Shown here one piece after another: positions 56,201 through 64,000 of a stretch of DNA of 64,000 nucleotides. The position numbers and the translations under genes were made by a program. The notes under the pieces are model-generated. The model was not told the origin of the DNA. It saw only the letters and a list, made by a program, of their open reading frames with translations, and did no database searches. The DNA is from Eublepharis macularius. Taxonomy: Eukaryota > Chordata > Lepidosauria > Squamata > Eublepharidae. Within the stretch, counting starts at the first letter, position 1. Each line of letters starts with the position of its first letter. The stretch covers positions 102,409,689-102,473,688 of the forward strand of contig NC_072793.1 of NCBI RefSeq assembly GCF_028583425.1. The letters run 5' to 3'.

Positions 56201-58351
56201 CAGCTAATCAATTTCAACCTAGTGAAAAAAAACTTAATCCTAAAATGAAATGGGAAGTCATGCAGAAGTCAGCATGCACATTTTAAACAATAAAGTCTCT
56301 CCCACAATTGCCAGCATGAACAATCAAGATTCCGAACAGAATTGCTATCAGGCCCCAAATATTTTAGAACTGTTCACACAGACAGACATATGGTCCGCAT
56401 ACTCAGAGGAAAGAAAACTACAGTGAGCATTACCAGCAAGGTGGTATGAAATGTGAGTGTGGATATTAAATGCTCTGCATATATTGGATCTATCAGAATA
56501 CACTGAATAGCGCTGATCACAAGCCGATGGAAGGAAGTGAAAGGGAAAAAAATGAATTGTATTGGAAGCAAAGTCCTTCTACTGCCGGGACAGAAATGGT
56601 ACTGTTCTTCCTTTGGCAATAGTTTTATTACATTTTATTATTTGTCTAATCAAAAATACTACCACCACCCCTTAATTCCTACTACATCATTTCAATTCAG
56701 CACCATTTCTGGGACCACTTCTGTAACAGCTCTTTCAGTATTTGAAGCAGTGAGCTGTGGCTCATGAAAGCTCATACCCTACCACAAGCTGTGTTAGTCT
56801 TATAGGTGCTACTGGACTCTGTCTCTTTCAGAGTTCATGTACACTGGTCTTGCCACAATTCTTACAAGACCTGTAAGGGGAAGGCCAGTATTATTGTCTC
56901 CAACTGCAGATGGAAATCTGACAGAGAGCAGTTTGCCCAATGCCACACAGTAAGTTTGTGGCAGAGGTGAGAATTCAACTAAAGACCTTTCAGATCACAG
57001 CTTGGTCACATTGTTGTACCAGTTTAGTGTAACTTCAGCTCAGAAGATGAAACCCTGATTATCGAGCAAGTCTTCTTGTCTCAACACACAGTCTGGGAAC
57101 AAATTGGAGCAGGGTAAGCATATCACCTAGGGTCACCAACCTCAAGGTGGAGCCTGGAGTTCTCCTGAAATTACAATTCATCTCCAGACTGCAGAGATCA
57201 GTTCCCCTGGAAGAAATAGCAGCTTCAGAGGCTTCACTGTATGGCACTGCATCCCCACTGAGCTCCCTCCCACTCTACCCTTCCTTGGCACTGCCTCTAA
57301 ATCCCCAGAAATGTCCCAAGCCATGGTTGACAACCCTAGTATCACCTGAGTCAGCTCCTTCAGAGTGTAGGTGTAGAATGGTCTGGCGTATACAAAGACA
57401 GGAAGGGAATGCCGGCAGGAAGGCAGCTCAGCCACTCTCAGGGCCTCCCCTACTTTGGCCCATACAAACTTCTTCCCTTGCATGGAGCTTCTCAGCACTT
57501 CCTCCATGTAGATTGAAGGGTAGAGAGCCTTGCTGTGCTCCCAAAGCCACATCAACTCATCATTACGCTGCAGCTCCAGTGGTGGGCAGTGCCCAGTGAA
57601 GCTCTCAAAGTCATCCAAGTAGTGGTAGTTATAGCACTCTGGAAAGAGGTAGTAGCCCCACCAACCATTGGGACGCAGAGACCGGGCTAACCGGAGAGTC
57701 TCAGTCATTAATTCTTTTGCAGCTGTCTCAAATTCCCACCTGGCCTTCATTTCTACCTTGTCCTCAGACAAGCCTGGGTTCCTTTGCTTTACAAGCTGGA
57801 GAGACATGTTCCGGTAGATATTTTTCTTGTCCCAGTTTCGTATCCACAGAGGTCTCCAGTTCTCCCAGTCAATCACAGAGAGGCCTGCAAAAGCATCTGA
57901 AGGCATGGCCACAGCAATGTCCGCTCCCATCTTGTCCAGGTGCTCTGTCAGGCTGGCATTCTGAGGGCAGCCACCATTGACAGCAGTGGGTGGTACAGTT
58001 GAGTTCAAGTAATAGGGATACAAGCCCAGCTGGTCATAGTAGAAGATGGTGATGTTCCCACCCACAAAGGCTTCCTGAGAATTCACCAGGATGTTATAGG
58101 AGTCCAAGCTGAGAGGCACCCCATAGGAGGCTGAACATCGGGCTGTTGGTGCATTCCAAGCCACTAGAAAAGGGCTGTCTTTCACAATTGGGGGCAGGGA
58201 TGGTTTCAAGTGATGACTGGCAGCAGGCAGATCAGGGCACAGCCAAAACAGCAGCAGCAAGGTGTGACGACAGAAAGACTTGTGTAGCCTGAAGCATGTT
58301 GAAGTTTGCTCAGATGGCCTGGTTGAGCAGGATACCACATTGTGTCCAGCA
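52871..58351 (-). CDS. Hyaluronidase, GH56 family (HYAL2/HYAL4-like), start unresolved
   Basis: Hyaluronidases of family GH56 cleave beta-1,4 bonds in hyaluronan, with an Asp/Glu pair acting in substrate-assisted catalysis. Three exons join in frame: 58351-57346, 55199-55110 and 53263-52871, giving about 495 codons. Features in order are a hydrophobic leader (HTLLLLFWLCPDLPAAS), the TIM-barrel start FLVAWNAPTARC, the catalytic VIDWENWRPLW, GYYLFPECYNYHY, ALYPSIYM and IVLWGDADY. Then come the EGF-like module (CSQFICNNHGRCIRK through FTCHCYQGWKGENC) and a hydrophobic end (SIGGVVLGTLLVWRL). The tail suggests a GPI anchor, as in HYAL2 and PH-20. Several N-glycosylation sequons are visible (NIT, NST, NAS, NMS, NVT). 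No in-frame ATG exists in the first exon, so an upstream exon or a frame disruption is needed. Orthology within the HYAL family is uncertain; the family assignment is firm. Confidence 0.93.
53264..55109 (-). other. Hyaluronidase intron
   Basis: A 1.85-kb GT-AG intron with one LINE fragment (53470-53790) and a forward LINE-like tail near 54640-54800. Nothing else recognised. Confidence 0.85.
53470..53790 (-). mobile_element. LINE 3'-end fragment in hyaluronidase intron
   Basis: (TTTA)n, then TTTATAGTCCACTCTCCCCG and GGGCTCAGAGCGGATTA is the reverse complement of the same LINE terminus as at 2596. It is in the sense orientation of the host gene. Confidence 0.7.
55110..55199 (-). CDS. Hyaluronidase exon 2 (90 bp)
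   Basis: Thirty codons flanked by TTCTAG and GTAATT, phase 0 at both ends. It starts MDLVYTIGQAAAMGAHG and includes the conserved active-site Trp region IVLWGD. The family core is usually written TIGESAALGA; here it reads TIGQAAAMGA. Confidence 0.93.
55200..56759 (-). other. Hyaluronidase intron, proximal part
   Basis: Intronic sequence. No exon or named repeat recognised before the foldback fragment at 56760. Confidence 0.7.
56760..56830. mobile_element. Foldback-repeat family fragment
   Basis: ATGAAAGCTCATACCCTACC and TAGGTGCTACTGGACTCTG match one arm. Confidence 0.6.
56868..57032 (-). mobile_element. MIR-like SINE
   Basis: The plus strand has CAGTATTATTGTCTCCAACT, TTGCCCAATGCCACACAGTA and GTGGCAGAGGTGAGAATTCA. 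This is the reverse complement of a MIR-type tRNA-SINE core. Confidence 0.65.
57121..57345. mobile_element. MITE abutting the hyaluronidase splice donor
   Basis: The element is 57127-57339 (213 bp) with inverted ends CTAGGGTCACCAACC and the complement of GGTTGACAACCCTAG. The flanks TATCAC (57121-57126 and 57340-57345) are a target-site duplication. On the minus strand the right-hand copy is GTGATA, which is the splice donor of the large hyaluronidase exon. The body (GAGATCAGTTCCCCTGGA) matches a repeat I associate with squamate genomes. Confidence 0.9.
57346..58351 (-). CDS. Hyaluronidase large first recognised exon (catalytic domain)
   Basis: The acceptor CTTTTCTGTCCTTTCTGCAG opens the exon at 58351 and the donor CAG|GTGATA ends it at 57346. 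It contributes one base of a split codon then 335 codons. The catalytic DWE lies near 57862-57870. About 30 codons precede the hydrophobic leader and contain no ATG in frame. Confidence 0.93.
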
Positions 58352-58552
58352 CTGCAGAAAGGACAGAAAAGAGGCAAGTGGTGTCACACAAATACAATTA
58401 ATAGATACCACTCATTTTAACAACATTCTATCAATCACATTTTAATCTTGCCATTCCTCCAAGAAAACTCAGAGTGCCATACACGATTCAGCTGACATCT
58501 TTTGCTTCAGAGCACTGTGGAGCATCTGAAACCTTCAGGTTCCTTAGAAAGC

Positions 58553-58591
<39 letters not shown>

Positions 58592-59559
58592 ATCCCACCC
58601 CCACCTCCTTTGAGTGTTACTGTTGCATTCCAGGGCTGAGGTCAGGGGCAGGCTGGGTAGGATTAAGTAGGACTGGTAACAAATGTATGACAATGAATCA
58701 GCCTGCTTTTAAAAGGCTCCCTTCTCTCCATTAAGATCCTTTCTAAAAAAGAGGCTGCCTGCTTGCTAATTGCCACTTCTCCAGGAGGTTTTCCCCTAGC
58801 TAATTTGTTGAGCAATTCAATTTGCAGTAGACATGAATGAGGGAGAGAGAGCTGCCTGCTCTTCAGAGACCATCCAGCTCGGGGGACATGAATCTGCTTG
58901 CAAAGCTATTTACAGCAGGAAAAAGCTTGCCTAACTTTGCTGCATCGTTACACTGGTGTTTGCTAATCAAGGGAACTTCTCTCTGTTCAGTCCTGAGACC
59001 CAGCCATCTATAGCACCAAAAGACTGCAGAAAACCAGGGAGTCCAGCTCTTAGTTCTTCTACGGTTTCACTCCAAATGCTCTCCCAGCATAATTGGGGCC
59101 GATTCCACTGGGAACTGAGCAGTCACATTAATCTCATTCTGTGCAGGCCACCACACAGACATCTGATGATTACAGCCTTCAGTCACTGCTGACCTGTATT
59201 AAACTTGCTTGTCCCCAGAGGTGAAACATTTTAGTCAAATGCATTATGCACTAATGCCCAGAGCACTTAGAAAACACGATTTAGCATCATGTACTAGAAA
59301 CAGCCTCAATCACTTGATTTGATTTCTGGAAATCTTGATTAAATTTGCTATTATCTAGTCCCTGCTCCCAAACACAGATGCAAGGCATGTAATCCATTCA
59401 CTCACACGTGATAATAACATGCATACATCCAGCAGCTGTATCAGGTAGAAAGCCTGTTTGTGCAAGGTGCCCTATCATACAATCTAAAGCTCCAGGAGCT
59501 CAGAAGGATGTCTGAGTAGGGCACAGCTTTCCATACATCAAGCCACTCATGGATCCACC
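58352..59559 (-). other. Upstream intron or 5' flank of hyaluronidase
   Basis: Ends at the acceptor of the large exon. A (CA)n run occupies 58556-58587. No upstream exon could be identified. Confidence 0.5.
58556..58587. repeat. (CA)n microsatellite
   Basis: About 16 CA dinucleotides. Confidence 0.95.
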
Positions 59560-59715
59560 GAGCTGGATGTGGAGGCTCCTTTTAATCACCACGGCTAGTA
59601 GCCACAGATGGACCTATCCTCCATAAAGCTGTCTAATTCCCTTTTAAAGCCATCTATGCGGTGACCATTGCTACATCCACTGGCAGCACAGCTTAATGTA
59701 ATTACTAGCGGAGGG
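59560..59715 (-). mobile_element. CR1 3' fragment
   Basis: GGACCTATCCTCCATAAAGC, then TTCCCTTTTAAAGCCATCTA is the reverse complement of the CR1 motif seen at 3447-3600. Confidence 0.75.
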
Positions 59716-60713
59716 AAGAAGTAAATAGGTTACTAACAAGAGATACTGAAATCAGCACATCTCTGACCTACAATATTTAGCTTAGGGTGTCTCTGCTTTT
59801 CCGCAGCTTTCTCCTACAAATCTGGGTAAGACATCACAGCAAGGGAAAGTCTCCTTGTTCTCCCTCCTGTCTTCTCTACATAATCCGAGATGTGTCAAAA
59901 CAAATGGTACACAACAGCTTCTGGAAAGCACTGGCCCCTTCCAAACAACAATGGAATATACAACATTTCTGAACAGCCATGGGAATTCACTTGAAGCAAA
60001 GGTTGCCCTGTTAGATTTATAATTCTGATCTGAAAGGCCTCAGGTAGGACAATATCTAGGTTGGGAATATTATTAAATATGTAATCACAAAACAGAATAT
60101 TTACTGGTCACACTCATATATTGCTTCTTTAAGAGGCTGGCCAGGAAAATAGAAATCAATTTTCCACCAGAGCCGTTATTGGAAATTGACTTCTTTGAGG
60201 TCCCATACAGAAGAATGCAATTTTATTTTCAAAAATGTCATTAATTCTCATCCCATTTGTGACTGATACCATTTCCCCCCTCTCGTCTGGATCTTTCCTC
60301 ATCCATGTACCTGCTTTGTTCCTGTGCTGCTTCTTGGGTCTGTGCTACTATGTCTATCAGGCCAATGAATGGTGATGGAATCCCTGTATCCCCTGGCACT
60401 TTGGATGCTTTCCCTAACATCTCTGAAGTATGGAGCCTTGGTGCACCCTGGGGACTGTAGTTCTTAGGATGCCTGCCTGAAGATCAACTGTTAGGCCAGC
60501 ACTGGGCTACAGGACTGCAAGCAGCAGCCCTAGCACCCGTTTTCCCCATTCAATTCTATTATCAAACAAATAGGTTATTGGAGGGGGGCGTTGTGTGTGT
60601 GTGTTCATTTTTAAATGAATGCAAAACCTTAGAGCTGTGTGCTAGTGATGAACTTTCATTTTCTCTGAAGACAGTTTCAGGTGGGCATTTTCAGAATGTA
60701 AGAGTTTAGGAAA
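59716..60713. other. Non-coding, no named feature
   Basis: No exon or repeat recognised. Confidence 0.45.
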
Positions 60714-60890
60714 CTTAACTCTTGAACAGTTTATACCCTAGAAAATCTTGTTGGTCCTGAAGGGATCTTTTACTCTTGAAAGCTTATACCTTAGAATATC
60801 TCATTGAGGGAGCTTGACCCTAGAAAGTGTATACTTTAGCAAATCTTATTGATCTTTAAAGTGCTACTGGACTCGAATCTTGCTCCTTTT
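60714..60890. repeat. Foldback-family arm amplified in tandem
   Basis: Three consecutive variants: TTTATACCCTAGAAAATCTT, then GCTTATACCTTAGAATATCT, then GTGTATACTTTAGCAAATCT. They are followed by GTGCTACTGGACTCGAATCT. Confidence 0.7.
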
Positions 60891-62163
60891 TCTCTGCTTC
60901 CATTTGCTACTTTTTTGAGTTTCTGTATAAAACCTGTACACATACAATGCACTTCTCTGGTCCTCTGGACTTGCCATGATATCAACAGAAATCGCAGGCT
61001 CAATGGCAGCGTCACACAGGATGCGCTCTTTTTTTTAACCAAGAGTAGAATCATTCTCTCTGAGCTATAAAGGAGAAACTTGTTTTTATTTGAACCTAAG
61101 CTTCAGAAGCACTAACTATATCTAGGGGGAAGATTAAAATGGCAACTCTGGATATAGAGCTAACATTTCCTTCCCAAAATTTAAGGGACAGAAGACTGTA
61201 GGGAAGGTGAAGGTGTGGAGAAATATTCACTGCACGAAAGGCAGACTTTAGCTTCCCTTTCTCTACTTGGAGCACTTAATATTTAATTATATTCCTTTCC
61301 CCAAACTATCCATCAACACAGGAGTCAAATCGATATGCCCACTTGATGTTCAACTCTCAGAAAACACCTCAATCAGTAAGAAAATCTATAGATTTACTAT
61401 TATGGGATATGCAAAAAAAGGAGGAGTCAGTACTGGATTGAGTCGGTTGTTTTAAAAATCTGAGCTAGATTATTTAATATCAAAATCAAAACAAGCCATG
61501 TTAGGAAATTAATCTGATCATTGTCTCCACTGGTTTCAGTGGAAATCATCAACTTCAATAGTTGTAACTCCAACCCCACCCAGCTGGGATAAAATTCACA
61601 GGGAACGTACCTCTTCTCACCGAAGCAGCCTCCCTCCCAAATATCAGACAGATAAAAGAAAATGTTCCCATCTAGGCAGTTAAAATTCTTACTTGCATGG
61701 GCTTGACTTGAGGATTGAGCTTTCTTCCTCTTTCCTGGGATTCACAAGCAAGGGACTCTTTAGGGTTTTTGGGGTATTTTTGAAAAAATGAAGTGAATGA
61801 GCAAGGGGAGTCAACTCCTCTGTAACTCACTACACTCCATTTCTTTTAGCTTTTTCCTCCCACTCAGCTCTGCTACCAGAAGTCAGCCAGGCTGGGGGAA
61901 AAGCTGAAACGATGCAGATTGGGGCATGATTTAGCCCCTCTGACTCACATGCTCTGGTTTTCTTTAAAACTAGACCACCACCCCTCAATCTGCCACTTTC
62001 TTTACATGTAAATGGGAGACACTGCCAGTCAGTGAGTATGTGTGATTTACATAAGGCTTTACTTAATCATAATAGTTCATATTTAATTATAGTACCTTTC
62101 CCTAAGTAGCACTCAAAGCTCCTCACTCAGTAATCCTTACAATGCCCAGTAAGCCAGCATTAT
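60891..62163. other. Non-coding, no named feature
   Basis: Nothing recognised. Confidence 0.45.
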
Positions 62164-62194
62164 CTCTCTCTCACACACACACACACAAACACAC
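62164..62194. repeat. (CT)n(CA)n microsatellite
   Basis: Short CT run followed by CACACA with one interruption. Confidence 0.85.
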
Positions 62195-62844
62195 CCCATT
62201 TGCAAAGAGGGGAGCCTTTCTGTCAGCCTTAGTGTAAGACCACCCAGTGAGTTCATGGCTTAGCTGAGAACTGAAGGGACGATTTCCTGCTCTTAACCTT
62301 ATATAGACCGACTCACAAATTCTAATAGTTTGTTGGAAGGCCACCCAACAACATCATGGGAAAATGATGGACGGTAAAAATAATTAGCCAAGTGAAACCA
62401 CCTTGGGCCCATTACATGGCAAATTATATATATGGGGCATAGATGCTGGTTTTGTTTTTAAATGGGATGTGTGGTACCCAAAAGGAGAACTTCTCTAGGA
62501 TAATAGGCCTGGAGTCTGAGACAAACTAATACCTTTCTGAAGCATATACAACTTCTCCTTCTTTTGGCTGGGGTTTGAACTCAGTTAAATTGGCAAAAAA
62601 TAGGAAATTTCAATTATAATGTGTCATATTTTATTGTTTTCCTTTCTTTATCTGTCCCCCCCCTCAAATCTCGGAGATTGTGTGAGTTGCAAATCTAAAT
62701 AAATAAAGTCAGGGCATGTCCTTGAAGGCTCCAAACACAATGCATTTCAGAATGTTAGTGTCTGTAATCATTTGTACTAGTCTTGACTAATAAACAGGTG
62801 GCAGTCAGTGCCACGTTTTTCAAAGGTGTGGATCACAACATTTA

Positions 62845-63240
62845 TATATTTATTTACAAGATTTTTACACTGCCTTTCAGCCTTCATAGAGCTGCCATGG
62901 CGGCTAAAAATTAAAACTTACAAATTAAATCTTGTCTTAAAAACCATTAAAAATGGCACATGAACTCATCATTAAAACAATTTAAAATTAGAACTTAAAA
63001 TGAATACAAAAGATAAAAACAGTTAAAACATTGTGGACAGAAGAGGAATCAAGGAAAAGCCAAACAAAACAAAACGGTTTTCACCCACTGACAGAAAACA
63101 GCAACAGCAGGGGACAGGCCAATCTCCCTAGGAAGAGAGTTCCGGAGTCTTGGTGTCAGTACTGAGAAAGCCCAGTCTCAGAAGGCAGGGACAGCCAAAC
63201 CAGTGCCTCCAACCATGACCGCAACGGTCAGGCACATCAG
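62845..63240 (-). mobile_element. LINE 3'-end fragment
   Basis: TTACACTGCCTTTCAGCCTT near the left, A-rich middle, then GGGACAGGCCAATCTCCCTA and GAGTTCCGGAGTCTTGG at the right are reverse-complement LINE motifs. Confidence 0.65.
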
Positions 63241-63242
63241 GT

Positions 63243-63300
63243 ATGTTGGTCCCAAAACTTAGAGCTGGAAAGGACCCCAAGAGTCATCTAGTGGTGCCAG
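63243..63300. mobile_element. Short CR1-like fragment
   Basis: TTAGAGCTGGAAAGGACCCC, then AAGAGTCATCTAGTGG resembles a CR1-associated motif. Confidence 0.4.
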
Positions 63301-64000
63301 CTACCCCCTTTAAGAACTATGGACTCTGTTACCAGCAATCAGGGATTCTGCCATCTGTGCCAGCCTCCCCCTTTCTGGACCATGAACTCTGCTACCACTG
63401 CCTATCCCCTGAACCAGAGACCCTGCCACTTGTGCCTGTTTCCTGCCGTCATGGTTTATGGACTCTGCCACCCCTGCCTGCCCTCTGCCCCCCTGGATTA
63501 CGGACTCTCTCGCTTCATGCTGGGCACGAACTTTCCTGGAGCCATGAACCGGGCCACTAGAAATGTCACACAAGCAGGGAGAGTTCTCTGCGAGATGGAC
63601 TGGGTGCCCCCTGGCCCGCTCCCGCAGGGAAGCTGCTGCAGGAAAGCCCTGGGTCCGCCATAATACCCAGAGTGGCATGCTAGCGAGCCCACGGACGTGC
63701 ACCAGCAGCAAACCAGAGGGAAGCCATGTTCTCAGGCCGCAAGTAGCTACCACGGGCCATCTTCCTTGAATCCGCCATTTCACTGCAAGGTTCCTGCCAC
63801 ATTCTGAGGACCTGCCTTGCCCTGTTATGCAGATCGCTGGCCACAGCCCTGGGGCGGAAGAGACATGCTGGCTGAATAAAGCATATAATGGTTTCATATT
63901 GATACACCCATCAAACCTCGACTTTCCAAGCCAATCTCATCAAGTACAGCCCGGCTTCCTGTCAAATCTAATCAACCCATCCGGCATCCCCTCCCTCCCC
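63301..64000 (+). repeat. GC-rich, internally repeated segment with a poly(A) signal
   Basis: From 63316 to about 63510 a diverged unit recurs that begins with TATGGACTCTG or a close variant (near 63318, 63381, 63457 and 63502). An AATAAA at 63876 is followed by less GC-rich sequence. This could be part of an LTR whose right side leaves the window, or an unclassified repeat. The long minus-strand open frame across it has no recognisable product. Confidence 0.35.

Noticed and set aside
52871..58351. Venom hyaluronidase toxin
   Set aside because: Membership of GH56 alone does not make it a venom component. The hydrophobic, anchor-like C-terminus fits a cell-surface housekeeping enzyme, and nothing here indicates venom-gland expression.
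58206..58397. Short minus-strand frame with ATG and a Cys-rich hydrophobic stretch at the hyaluronidase leader
   Set aside because: It is another frame of the same (CTG)n-containing leader and ends before the catalytic domain, so it cannot encode the enzyme as read.
63310..63897. 195-codon open frame on the minus strand
   Set aside because: GC-rich repeated DNA lowers stop frequency. The conceptual protein has no recognisable domain, and the frame follows the repeat units.
1..64000. CRISPR arrays, operons, riboswitches or other prokaryotic systems
   Set aside because: The window has spliced vertebrate genes and eukaryotic retroposons throughout; no regularly spaced repeats or operon-like gene packing occur.

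Overview
This window is vertebrate nuclear DNA, almost certainly from a squamate reptile (a lizard, possibly a gecko). Two multi-exon protein genes have clean GT-AG introns. The rest is dominated by squamate-type interspersed repeats: tRNA-derived Sauria-type SINEs, a 5S-rRNA-derived SINE, MIR/CORE-like SINEs, CR1 and other LINE 3' ends, an L1-like insertion, and several small inverted-repeat DNA elements. There are no prokaryotic features. Most of the sequence is intronic or intergenic.

Layout. Positions 1-16402 hold an LTR-like segment at the left edge, many repeats, and probably upstream intron of the first gene. Positions 16403-40707 (+) carry seven coding exons of TWF2 (twinfilin-2), encoding about 315 C-terminal residues of an expected 349; about 34 N-terminal residues were not found here. 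Its largest intron (22564-38434, 15.9 kb) contains a near-perfect snapback hairpin, palindromic elements, a 1.08-kb Harbinger-like DNA transposon and nested repeats. The long 3' UTR probably ends near 45150. Positions 45150-52870 are intergenic, with SINEs and LINE tails. Positions 52871-58351 (-) carry three exons of a GH56 hyaluronidase with a catalytic domain, an EGF-like module and a hydrophobic C-terminus that looks GPI-anchor-like. Its first large exon has no in-frame ATG, so the initiator must lie in an unrecognised upstream exon or the reading frame is broken there. Positions 58400-64000 are upstream or 5' intronic sequence with LINE fragments and a GC-rich, internally repeated segment at the right edge.

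The two genes converge tail to tail. They are functionally unrelated as far as is known: TWF2 is a cytosolic actin-monomer and capping-protein binder, and hyaluronidases degrade extracellular hyaluronan. From general knowledge, human TWF2 and the HYAL1/2/3 cluster lie on the same chromosome arm (3p21) but not side by side.

The most interesting observations concern mobile elements that meet gene structure. A MITE sits immediately after the splice donor of the large hyaluronidase exon, and its target-site duplication copies the donor sequence itself. A TWF2 exon begins with a motif that reads as both 3' and 5' splice site. A roughly 100-bp snapback hairpin lies in a TWF2 intron. A foldback repeat family has flanking duplications more like retroposition than DNA transposition. 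All repeat-family names are assigned from memory of consensus motifs, not from a search.
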